A stretch of 64,000 nt of DNA, from the NCBI GenBank assembly GCA_947089425.1, contig CAMUKG010000002.1:62001-126000 (forward strand), in the 5' to 3' direction. Source of the stretch: an uncultured Clostridia bacterium. Its GTDB lineage: Bacteria > Bacillota > Clostridia > Christensenellales > Pumilibacteraceae. Below the pieces are notes generated by a model. It ran no database searches, was not told where the DNA came from, and saw only the letters and a program-made list of their open reading frames with translations. The translations under genes and the position numbers were made by a program. Positions 8,064-15,367 of the stretch are shown piece by piece. The stretch's first letter is position 1. Each line of letters begins with the position of its first letter.

Positions 8064-8330
8064 ATGTCGCAAATTATTCCGATACGCGATTTAAAGAACA
8101 CGTCGGCTATATCCGAACTTTGCAATGCGTCAAATGAGCCTATATTCGTAACGAAAAACGGCTACGGAGATATGGTTATTATGAATATGGACGTATACAA
8201 TCAAACAATGGCGCGTTTATTTGTGTACGACAAACTCAAAGAAGCGGAAGACGAATTGAAAAACGGTGCAACGGGAGCTCCTGCCGCCGAATTTTTGGCA
8301 AATTTAAGAACGCAATATGAAAAATTATAA
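8064..8330 (+). CDS. YefM/Phd-family antitoxin
   Basis: This 88-residue protein has the Phd/YefM DNA-binding N-terminus (IPIRDLKNTSAISELCN, then EPIFVTKNGYGDMVIMN). A C-terminal helical part would neutralise the toxin. The toxin gene starts 14 bases before this gene stops, the usual coupled arrangement. Antitoxins of this family also bind their own promoter, here at 8002-8030. The pair lies immediately before the tRNA-derived attachment site, so it may stabilise the element. Confidence 0.9.
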   Translation: MSQIIPIRDLKNTSAISELCNASNEPIFVTKNGYGDMVIMNMDVYNQTMARLFVYDKLKEAEDELKNGATGAPAAEFLANLRTQYEKL

Positions 8331-8649
8331 TGTAATAATTCAGCCGATTGCACAAAGAGATATGCAAAATATCGGTGATTATATTGCTCACACGTTATAT
8401 AATCCCCAAGCGGCAGTTAAATTGATTGACGCATTTACCGAACAATTCAGTCGAATAGCAAACTTTCCGACGAGCGGTAAACCGTTAGAATACAATTTAC
8501 CGTTAGAATACGAATATTTTCAGGCGTTCGTAGAAAAATACATAATCTTTTATACGGTGAACGAAAAAACCGAAACTGCAACAATCATGCGTATTTTATA
8601 CGGCGGCTCCGATTATATAGCACGCCTACTTTCGGATTCAAAAAAGTAA
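8317..8649 (+). CDS. ParE/RelE-superfamily toxin
   Basis: This 110-residue protein follows the ParE/RelE pattern: an N-terminal strand and helical pair (IIQPIAQRDMQNIGDYIAHT), a mid-protein basic region, then YIIFYTVNEKTETATIMRILYGG, the usual strand cluster ending at a conserved Arg and Gly. ParE toxins poison gyrase and RelE toxins cleave mRNA; the sequence looks closer to ParE but this is not certain. An inverted repeat (GCGCC/GGCGC, 8657-8672) after the stop may be a weak terminator. Confidence 0.9.
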   Translation: MKNYNVIIQPIAQRDMQNIGDYIAHTLYNPQAAVKLIDAFTEQFSRIANFPTSGKPLEYNLPLEYEYFQAFVEKYIIFYTVNEKTETATIMRILYGGSDYIARLLSDSKK

Positions 8650-8675
8650 TAAAAAAGCGCCGTATTTGGCGCATA

Positions 8676-8723
8676 ATCTTCGGGACCAAGAGGTCGTGGG
8701 TTCAAGTCCCGTCACCTCGACCA
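8676..8723 (+). other. tRNA-Pro(CGG) 3' fragment, attachment site
   Basis: The sequence reads as the anticodon loop (TTCGGGA), variable loop, T arm (TTCAAGT) and acceptor 3' strand with encoded CCA of a proline tRNA. No D arm or 5' acceptor strand precedes it, so it is not a functional gene. Its last 23 bases recur with one change at 15113-15135. This is the classic trace of tyrosine-recombinase integration into a tRNA 3' end. It may separate two tandem elements that used the same site. Confidence 0.75.
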
Positions 8724-8728
8724 AAATT

Positions 8729-8765
8729 TGCACGTTTTTGAGCTTAAATCGCACGAAAACGTGCA
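8729..8765. terminator. Hairpin beside the attachment site
   Basis: A perfect 10-bp stem (TGCACGTTTT with AAAACGTGCA) is followed by a T-rich run. It could terminate transcription coming from the toxin side, or could be part of the recombination site architecture. Confidence 0.5.
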
Positions 8766-8862
8766 TTTTTTATGCAATTTTGTGCAATCCTTTTTATTGA
8801 AATTGCACTTAAATACGCATTTTGGGTCAGGATTTGGGTCAGAGTTGCCTTTTATAATAGCT

Positions 8863-10086
8863 TTAATAGTTCAGCTTTTGTCCCTCTTTTAGCAAGAATT
8901 CGTCCGATAAATCCATGTAGGCGTCACCTAATGCGCCGTGAGAGTGTCCCACAAATTCGTCTCTTGCTACGTCGGATACGCCGCATTCACAGCATCTTGT
9001 ATAAAAAGTAGTGCGCAAATCGTATAATTTGTGGTCTGGTAGAATTAGTTTCAATCTTTCACGAATTCTATTTGCGCCATAAAAATGTAAATAATCTACG
9101 CCTTCAAGATACGGCGCAAGCATAGGGGATATGGGAATTCTTTTATATTCCACTTTTCCGTTTTTGCGTTTGCTGTTGATTGCGACTATAAACTTTCCTT
9201 CGATCTGCGCACTTGCATATTCGTTGGGACGCATTCCCGTATACAAGCCTACGGCGAACATAAGATGGTAGGGCGTTCCTTTTGTTGCCGATAAAAGGTA
9301 TCTTTCTTCGGCTTTGTTGAGTGCCACGCCATGTTCGGTCTGGTGCTTTTTGTGGAATACAATATCTGTGGGATTTGTAGTAAGCAGACTGTGTTTGATT
9401 GCCATGCGGAATATGGTGTTTAGTATGCAGTATACTTCTTCCGCAGTTTTATACTTTTCTTCTGCGGTTAAGTCGTCAATCAAATCTTGACACATTTCCG
9501 ACGTAATAGCTCGTATTCTTTTTTCACCGAAAATCGGCTTAATATGGTTATTATAACGGTTGAGCGTGTTTTTGTAGGTGCTTGTCGCTACTTTGCGTAT
9601 GTAAAATTTTTCAAAGTAGTATTCGGCAAATTCCCCAAATACATTAGGTATTCCGTTTTCTTTCTTCGGACCGCCGTTTTTTTCCATTTCTATTAAGTTG
9701 TTAAGGAATTTTTCTTTGGCTTCCTCAATAGTTTTTGCCGCTGCGGTTATGTTGTAACCGTTTCTGCGATAACGAACTTCATAAACAAACGTGGTCTTGC
9801 CGCTCGGGCGCTTTCTGATATGCGCCGTGCAGCCTTGTATTCTGAATTCTTGTTTGAATGATGCGGGCATTTTTGAAATCTCCTTTTCGGTAAACTTCAA
9901 AACCGGCCCGTTTTGCGATTGTTGTTTGTTTTGTAAAGTGGTTGCATCTTGCCCGGTAAGGTTTGCGACTTTGTCTAGCGATAGGGAATCGGCCGCCGCC
10001 TTGAATATCGTTCTTGCAAGTTCGCCTTGCCCCTCGGGCATAGTTCTTATAGTGTTGATAATTGCATCAATTTCTTGGTCTGTCAA
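8863..10086 (-). CDS. Tyrosine recombinase (integrase)
   Basis: This 407-residue protein has an arm-binding N-terminus, a SAM-like core-binding domain (about 150-250, FGEFAEYYFEKFY) and a catalytic domain with GMRPNEY (first Arg), LYDLRTTF (second Arg; the usual His is Tyr), GHSHG and a C-terminal DAYMDL (Tyr nucleophile). It uses a TTG start at 10086 behind AAGGAGAT. It sits 140 bases from the tRNA-Pro fragment, as expected for the enzyme that made the 8.7-15.1 kb insertion. Three to four direct repeats lie upstream at 10114-10198. Confidence 0.9.
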   Translation of the reverse strand: MTDQEIDAIINTIRTMPEGQGELARTIFKAAADSLSLDKVANLTGQDATTLQNKQQSQNGPVLKFTEKEISKMPASFKQEFRIQGCTAHIRKRPSGKTTFVYEVRYRRNGYNITAAAKTIEEAKEKFLNNLIEMEKNGGPKKENGIPNVFGEFAEYYFEKFYIRKVATSTYKNTLNRYNNHIKPIFGEKRIRAITSEMCQDLIDDLTAEEKYKTAEEVYCILNTIFRMAIKHSLLTTNPTDIVFHKKHQTEHGVALNKAEERYLLSATKGTPYHLMFAVGLYTGMRPNEYASAQIEGKFIVAINSKRKNGKVEYKRIPISPMLAPYLEGVDYLHFYGANRIRERLKLILPDHKLYDLRTTFYTRCCECGVSDVARDEFVGHSHGALGDAYMDLSDEFLLKEGQKLNY

Positions 10087-10113
10087 ATCTCCTTGTTTTA
10101 AATGCTACGACAT

Positions 10114-10198
10114 ACTATGTTCTCTTTGTCGAACGGCTACGATGTTCTCTCGCCATATGATTACTATGTCCTCTCATCATTTATAGCTTCGTCCTCCT
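10114..10198. repeat. Iteron-like direct repeats upstream of integrase
   Basis: Repeats of ACTATGTTCTCT type occur at 10114-10125, 10139-10150 and 10163-10174, with a weaker fourth at 10187-10198. The spacing is 24-25 bp, about two helical turns. They may be binding sites for the integrase arm domain, an excisionase, or the small regulator encoded at 10274. Confidence 0.7.
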
Positions 10199-10273
10199 TT
10201 GGAAGTATTTTTTGAATACTGCCCGGCGCAACTGTTCGTTTTGTCGGGCAATATTCGAGTTAGCATAAAATTA

Positions 10274-10549
10274 TTATTTTTTCAATTCACTCTCAAAGAA
10301 GTCGTCATACCCGTCTTTGAGCTTAGCGAAGTCGGTATCGTGCCGAGATAGCAGTTCTTCATAGCCGGCTTGAATCAGCTCAACTTTGGTATATCCGTAT
10401 TCTTTCAAGAACGCATTGATTTTTTCGAAAAGCTCGCGCGGTATCATCGTTTGAAAATTGCCGCTAGTGGCTCTTCTTTTTTCTTTGTTCTTCTCCTCAT
10501 ACTTGCGGTTTGCAATTCTTTGGGGAGTGCTTTCTTTGCGTGTTACCAT
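10274..10549 (-). CDS. Small DNA-binding-type protein of the integrative element
   Basis: This 91-residue protein is strongly basic at the N-terminus (RIANRKYEEKNKEKRRATSG) and continues FQTMIPRELFEKINAFLKEYGYTKVELIQAGYEEL, which looks like a ribbon-helix-helix-type strand and two helices. Genes of this kind often lie between integrase and relaxase in clostridial mobile elements and serve as regulators or excision factors. Its promoter at 10584-10612 overlaps a palindrome, which suggests autoregulation. Confidence 0.7.
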   Translation of the reverse strand: MVTRKESTPQRIANRKYEEKNKEKRRATSGNFQTMIPRELFEKINAFLKEYGYTKVELIQAGYEELLSRHDTDFAKLKDGYDDFFESELKK

Positions 10550-10571
10550 AAGACACCTCGTAAAATATTTC

Positions 10572-10612
10572 TATCGTATATATACTATACGATATTTTTT
10601 GCGTTCTGTCAA
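10572..10612 (-). promoter_or_regulatory. Sigma-A promoter with overlapping operator palindrome
   Basis: On the minus strand TTGACA (10607-10612) and TATAGT (10584-10589) are 17 bp apart. An inverted repeat TATCGTATA/TATACGATA (10572-10594) covers the -10 box and likely binds a repressor, perhaps the product of the downstream small gene. Confidence 0.75.
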
Positions 10613-10616
10613 TAGG

Positions 10617-11399
10617 TTAGACCCAAATTCCTACCGGGTATTTTACAATATCGTACTCGTCGTCCTTGCATCTCTTAAACCGCGCTGCCTGTTCGGGCGT
10701 AGTGTATTTGAGTAGTGACTTACTTTCGCCGCGTTTTGCGCCGTAACGCTTGGCTATTCTTTGGTAAAAGTGTTCTTGCAGAGTGGAGTAGGCCATTTCC
10801 TCGCCGCGCTGTTTCCAGAACTCGGAATGGCACAAAAGTGGCTCGGTTGTGCTGTGTTTTGCCGTGTAGACGGGCGCACCGCTTTCGGTGCGTTTTTGTA
10901 ATTTGTTTCCTTCTTCGCTTCTGCGGTTACTCATAACTTTAACGTTCCATCTGTCCGTTACGGGCAGATAGTACACGAAAAGATTGCGCCTGTTCGGCTC
11001 GGTAACGGTTAAAGCGCAGATAATGTTCTTATCTGTTTTCAGATAACCTATGTACCGCACGGCAAAGTCATAGCAATGACGAAAATAAATTGCAATTTCT
11101 TCCTCGTCGGGAAAGTCGTGCCAAAACTCGTGATTGCCGCCGAATTGTAAACACTCCATAACTTTATTTCTTCCGCGTGGATGATATTGCGCATTTAGCA
11201 TTTTTATCGTTTCGGCAATCTCGGTTTGAAATATGCCGTTTTTGCGTTTCATCCAATGCACTACGTGTTCCGTTTGTGCTTCTACAAGGTAATTGTCCTG
11301 TGCGGGCAAATCTTGTTGCCTGAACGTGAGTACGGAAATTGTTGCGTGTTTGTCCCTCGGCAATAGCCAAGAATAATCGTGGTTGCTGTAAAATCCTAT
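10617..11399 (-). CDS. MobV/Pre-like relaxase or plasmid recombination protein, degenerate
   Basis: The protein resembles Pre/MobV relaxases in layout: an N-terminal segment (DYSWLLPRDKHATISVL), a long middle helix, the core segment ALTVTEPNRRNLFVYYLPVTD where the usual HxDExxPHxH metal site would lie, and the late RYGAKRGESKS segment. The metal-binding His residues are replaced, so nicking activity is doubtful or uses other residues. The frame extends above the TTG at 11363 to an ATA at 11397-11399, nine bases after a perfect AAGGAGG, and no ATG exists there. A rare start or a sequence error is likely. Its product could mobilise the element or serve in its replication. Confidence 0.6.
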   Translation of the reverse strand: MGFYSNHDYSWLLPRDKHATISVLTFRQQDLPAQDNYLVEAQTEHVVHWMKRKNGIFQTEIAETIKMLNAQYHPRGRNKVMECLQFGGNHEFWHDFPDEEEIAIYFRHCYDFAVRYIGYLKTDKNIICALTVTEPNRRNLFVYYLPVTDRWNVKVMSNRRSEEGNKLQKRTESGAPVYTAKHSTTEPLLCHSEFWKQRGEEMAYSTLQEHFYQRIAKRYGAKRGESKSLLKYTTPEQAARFKRCKDDEYDIVKYPVGIWV

Positions 11400-11570
11400 G
11401 TTCGTTCACCTCCTTGCCTTTTAATTCGAAGTAAAGCAAAATCGGGCTCTCTGTTCGAAAGCCGACCCTACATTGTCTGTTCGATAAATATTAAGTTTTT
11501 GCCCCTTCTACTTATAAGCCGCGAGAATGCCTAAAATATTATATCGTCGAAAAAATTTTTCAAAAAAATT

Positions 11571-12593
11571 TTATACCGACAATTTTTTGCCGGTGTAATA
11601 TTTATAAAATGCTTTTAACCGCTTGCTACGTTTCTCCGCAAGGAAAGGGTACAGCCTTTGCGTAAGGCACTTCTCTACGGAAATATCTAACCGCTTGGCA
11701 ATCTTCGTTACGGCGGTGTAAATGCCGTTAACAGCTTTGTGACTGTCCGTCAAGCTATTCGCTTCGCGGCGCTTTATTTCCATGCACAATCGAACGTAAA
11801 CGCCTTGTATGATTTGTGGTTGCGCAGAATAATAGTTTTTGAAATATTTTTGCTCTTTGGGCGATGCGTTTGCGAGATATAATTCTATATCTCTGCCGAT
11901 TTTATCTTCGTCAAACAAATAGTAGCGCAATATGTAACGGCACAACTCGCCAATGCTGTAAAACCAATTTATAAACGGCAACAGGGTGTTGAGCAGTCCT
12001 CGTATAACAAATTCGATCTCAACGTCAAGAAAGTCGGGGAGTTCCCAATCACGCATAAAGACTTGCCATAGCTTCCATACAATATCGTCCGGCGTATTGT
12101 CCGCGTTCAAATCGAAAGCATCCAATTTTCGCCGCGCACGATTGAAAGTAGCCGATACCGCGCTTTGCGTTACGCCGAGTTCCTCGGCTATGTCCCTTTG
12201 TAAAAATCCGTCGTCCACCGATAAGCAATACACGTTCCGCTCTTGCGGCGTTAACGTGCTTAATGCACGAAGTTTGTCTATCCGTTCGTTGGAAACGGTG
12301 GAGAACGGAATATCTTTGTCCGTCCACTTTTTCTGCTCGCTACGTGACAGCCGTTCGTCATCATCCGGGAACCGCTCGTTATGCCGATAAGATTTATGCT
12401 CGTTGTTATACTCGAATAAATCCAACTCGCGCAGAGCTTCCCACTCTTTTTCCGTAACTTCAATCTCGATATACTTTTTATCACCGATATGGAAATTCGG
12501 TTTGCCCTTTTGGCACGGATAGTAGTACAAAAACTTTCCCTCGGTTTTCGCTGGTTTTTTCTTTTTATTCATATGATACGCCAGTTTATCCAT
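11571..12593 (-). CDS. Sigma-factor-like helix-turn-helix protein
   Basis: In this 340-residue protein, residues about 110-160 (LTPQERNVYCLSVDDGFLQRDIAEELGVTQSAVSATFNRARRKL) match sigma-70 region 4. The N-terminal 100 residues and the C-terminal 180 are not recognised. Stand-alone region-4 proteins of this size are common in clostridial integrative elements, next to relaxase and integrase genes, where they may act as transcription factors for transfer genes. A palindrome GACAGAATCTGTC at 12620-12632 lies upstream of the start and may be an operator. Confidence 0.7.
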   Translation of the reverse strand: MDKLAYHMNKKKKPAKTEGKFLYYYPCQKGKPNFHIGDKKYIEIEVTEKEWEALRELDLFEYNNEHKSYRHNERFPDDDERLSRSEQKKWTDKDIPFSTVSNERIDKLRALSTLTPQERNVYCLSVDDGFLQRDIAEELGVTQSAVSATFNRARRKLDAFDLNADNTPDDIVWKLWQVFMRDWELPDFLDVEIEFVIRGLLNTLLPFINWFYSIGELCRYILRYYLFDEDKIGRDIELYLANASPKEQKYFKNYYSAQPQIIQGVYVRLCMEIKRREANSLTDSHKAVNGIYTAVTKIAKRLDISVEKCLTQRLYPFLAEKRSKRLKAFYKYYTGKKLSV

Positions 12594-12757
12594 ACGCTTA
12601 TTATACCATACTATTGTTGACAGAATCTGTCACTAATAGAAAAAAATTTTAATTATTTTACGGCTACGGAATAACGCACCAAAACATCCCAAAATTGAGG
12701 CATTTTTCGATGCCTAAGCAGGTTAAGGAAGTTGGTATATTTTCCCAACTTCGAGAG

Positions 12758-12785
12758 CAAAAAGCGGGAAACCCGCCTTTTTGGG
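12758..12785. terminator. Rho-independent-type terminator
   Basis: AAAAGCGGG/CCCGCCTTTTT hairpin with a T-run between the sigma-like gene and the rightward cargo genes. A second small hairpin (ATATCAC/GTGATAT, near 12820-12837) follows. Confidence 0.7.
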
Positions 12786-12851
12786 TTGAATGATTGTTAG
12801 AAACATAACCTTAACGCAATATCACTTTGGTGATATATTTTTTGTAAAATA

Positions 12852-12880
12852 TTGACTAATATTGCATTGTATGATATAAT
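12852..12880 (+). promoter_or_regulatory. Sigma-A promoter of the cargo genes
   Basis: TTGACT (12852-12857) and TATAAT (12875-12880) are 17 bp apart. The first cargo gene starts only 8 bases after the -10 box, so its message may be leaderless. Confidence 0.8.
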
Positions 12881-12887
12881 AATTTTT

Positions 12888-13529
12888 ATGAAAATAAGAC
12901 CGTATTCGGAATCACAACTTAATAGCATAATGGACAAAATTGGCGACGCTTTTGACTATGCTATTAACGATTGCAAAATTGCTGGCGCGGAGTTTGTAAA
13001 AATGTTTGCGACGAGCACAGTGTGTAAGAAAATCGAAAACGGAGATGTTAGTTGCATATCGGGTAAAAGTGGAATAGAAATTGCGGTTGAGTGTGTGAAT
13101 GAAATTACAGGCAAGGAACTAAATATTCTGCCACGTGAGAGATACGAGTCTACTGTTGAATATTGGTGTGGTTGGGCGATTTGTTATTACCAATGGTGGT
13201 CGTCACGTAAGTACGCAAGTATATTTAGAGCAGTGCCTTTTGATGAAATATTAAGCCTGTATCCAATGTTGCATGAAGCGAGCAAGGAGAAGTTTGCAGA
13301 GATTATGAACGAAAAAATGCAAAAAGCATATCTGGAAACAAATTTAAAACGCATTCGAACCTCATACGGCTGTTCGCAAAGAGAGCTTGCTGAAATGTCA
13401 GGCGTGAGCTTGCGCTGCATTCAAATGTATGAACAGCGTAATAAAGATATAAATAAAGCACATTCCGAAGCGTTGTACTGTTTGGCGAAAGTGTTGGGTT
13501 GTGCAATGGAAGATTTATTGGAAAATTAA
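12888..13529 (+). CDS. XRE-family protein with unknown N-terminal domain
   Basis: The ATG at 12888 gives 213 residues. The N-terminal 140 residues include YWCGWAICYYQWWSSRKYASIF and belong to no family I can name. The C-terminal 65 residues are a Cro/CI helix-turn-helix (LKRIRTSYGCSQRELAEMSGVSLRCIQMYEQ). Proteins with this arrangement are often antitoxin-like or regulatory partners of mobile-element cargo. The gene is AT-rich compared with the integrase half of the element. The start lies right behind the promoter; the upstream part of the open frame overlaps the promoter and is not used. Confidence 0.75.
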   Translation: MKIRPYSESQLNSIMDKIGDAFDYAINDCKIAGAEFVKMFATSTVCKKIENGDVSCISGKSGIEIAVECVNEITGKELNILPRERYESTVEYWCGWAICYYQWWSSRKYASIFRAVPFDEILSLYPMLHEASKEKFAEIMNEKMQKAYLETNLKRIRTSYGCSQRELAEMSGVSLRCIQMYEQRNKDINKAHSEALYCLAKVLGCAMEDLLEN

Positions 13530-13628
13530 ACGGAAAATACTCATAATAAAAATATGGGAAAGGGTTAGATTTGAGAAAATATATGCAAAAAAATTACAAT
13601 AAAGCTAGGCTAATTATGGGAGCCCAAA

Positions 13629-14549
13629 ATGATAATATCTGAAGCAGAACGAGTTGCGAAAGAAAAAAATTCTGCATATCGCGAACAGTTAGTTAATGAT
13701 GTTATAGAGAATATAAAGCTGCGTCCTTATGCTGGCGTATTATTCCGGAAGTGCCCAATAATGGCAGGAGAAAGCTTTATATATTTTCCATTGCCATACG
13801 ATTTATTTGCAATAAGTATTCGAATCAATAATATTCTTTCGCAAAACAAATCTCAAGAAGATTTGTTGCGGCCATTATACGTGCATATTTCTAATAAATG
13901 TTTAGCGGCACTTTCTATGCTTGAAGATAATTTTTTAGATAATGCTTATCCTATTTGCCGCGGAGCGATGGAGCTTTATACTAAAATGCTACTATTGTTA
14001 AATGAGCCCCAAGTTATTGATGATTTCTTTAAATTTTCTGAATATGAGTTAAGGCAATCTTGTTGTGAACAAACTTATTTAGATGAATTTAACGAACGAT
14101 TCGATAATCGAGTAAAACAAACTGAACACAATAAAGTTGAATATTTGCATTTTGGCTGGGTTGATAATATAGTAAATTATCACAAACTTGTTAAGCAAAA
14201 ACCATATACAATAAACGGACTGATTACATATTTACGTAGCAAATACGAAGATTTGGACAAACAATTTTTTGATCATATTGAAATTTTATATAAAATGTGT
14301 CACGGGTACACGCATGGCAATATAAATATTTCTAAATATCCGTTATTACACTATTTTGAGATTTCGATAATGCTTTATTATATTCTTTCTCATACATATA
14401 AAATCGTGTGTGAGCAATACGATAAGCCCACAAACATAGAAGATGTTGATATAATTGCAAAAATAGAACGTGATTTTGAACAGGTTGGTAATCAGTATAG
14501 CCAGCGCAGTACAATAAACTTTGAGGCCTATTATAAACGCAATTCATAA
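13629..14549 (+). CDS. DUF5677-like, possibly HEPN-like, cargo protein
   Basis: This 306-residue soluble, helical protein contains CRGAMELYTK near residue 118 and HIEILYKMCHGYTHGN near residue 218, a spaced Arg/Glu and His pattern. Comparable residues occur in DUF5677 proteins, which are thought to share a HEPN-like fold. HEPN proteins are often RNases in phage defence, so a defence role is possible but inferred. It follows the XRE-family gene in the same direction at 100 bases distance and is strongly AT-rich, which points to recent transfer. Confidence 0.55.
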   Translation: MIISEAERVAKEKNSAYREQLVNDVIENIKLRPYAGVLFRKCPIMAGESFIYFPLPYDLFAISIRINNILSQNKSQEDLLRPLYVHISNKCLAALSMLEDNFLDNAYPICRGAMELYTKMLLLLNEPQVIDDFFKFSEYELRQSCCEQTYLDEFNERFDNRVKQTEHNKVEYLHFGWVDNIVNYHKLVKQKPYTINGLITYLRSKYEDLDKQFFDHIEILYKMCHGYTHGNINISKYPLLHYFEISIMLYYILSHTYKIVCEQYDKPTNIEDVDIIAKIERDFEQVGNQYSQRSTINFEAYYKRNS

Positions 14550-14590
14550 AGATTTCTAAGTTGCCTAAACAGGGCTATTGGAGTGTTAAG

Positions 14591-14794
14591 ATGAAAAAGA
14601 TATTAAAAAAAGCTATCCGCTGTAATCAATGCGGTGAAGTTATTGTTTCTGAAAACGAACACGATTATGTGACGTGTAAATGTGGAACGTGTGCTGTTGA
14701 TGGCGGACATGATTATCTTCGCAGATGTGCGCCTAGTCAGGAGGCATACACGGAGTTATCAGAAGTAGAAGAATTAGAAATAAAGGATGTATGA
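14591..14794 (+). CDS. Zinc-ribbon-like small protein
   Basis: The ATG at 14591 gives 67 residues with CNQCGEVIVS and CKCGTCAVDGGHDYLRRC, a compact Cys4-type metal site. Proteins of this kind are common in Bacillota mobile elements, with no known function. It begins 42 bases after the preceding gene and is probably in the same transcript. Confidence 0.7.
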   Translation: MKKILKKAIRCNQCGEVIVSENEHDYVTCKCGTCAVDGGHDYLRRCAPSQEAYTELSEVEELEIKDV

Positions 14795-15367
14795 ATCTTG
14801 AATTAAAAAAGTATGTTATGTTATTTAACATCCTTTTTCAAACAAAAACAATTCGCAAAACGGTTGGTTTAGAATACCGAGTACAATTTATTTTTATAAT
14901 ATTTTGATAATTTTGTCATTGGTTTTACGGGCTTAATTTAGTTCGTAAAGCCTTTTGTTTTTGGCTGTTTCTAAAAGTTACCTCGAAAACACTTTGGGGC
15001 GGAAATAAAAGTTACCTTTGGGTTTGGGACGGCTCCGGGGCGGAATATGGGCGCGAGGCGCTAAGGTGGCAATAAAGGGCTTAAAACGCGAGTTTGCGTT
15101 TTGGGTCAAGGCTTCAAGTCCCGTCATCTCGACCATCTATCTAGGACGAAAATACTGTCCTACCACATAAAGCCCGAAAACGGAAGTTTTCGGGCTTTGT
15201 CATACTATATATTGTGGTTTTGAGCAAAATCGGGCATTTTTGATTTCGACTACTGCCTTTTGGCGTGTTTTAACTGTAAACAGGATTTAAACTAACGATA
15301 ATAATTAAATATCGTGTTATCAATCATGAAATGGAATAGAGAGCAGTTGCTTTATGTAGCGGCATTT
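14795..15367. other. Non-coding right flank of the integrative element
   Basis: No gene is visible in these 573 bases. They hold the right attachment-site copy (15113-15135), a short repeated phrase AAAAGTTACCT near 14973 and 15008, and two hairpins. One is GGCTT...AAGCC near 14930-14953. The other is AGCCCGAAAAC/GTTTTCGGGCT near 15171-15197, a good terminator for the leftward AraC/GH39 gene or for the element's cargo. Confidence 0.6.
15113..15135 (+). other. tRNA-Pro 3'-end duplicate, right attachment site
   Basis: Twenty-three bases match the end of the tRNA-Pro fragment at 8701-8723 with a single C-to-T change, and include the acceptor strand and encoded CCA. Together the copies bound a 6.4 kb element that contains its own integrase. 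Confidence 0.75.

Noticed and set aside
8640..8723. Complete tRNA-Pro gene
   Set aside because: No D arm or 5' acceptor strand precedes the anticodon loop, so only the 3' half is present.
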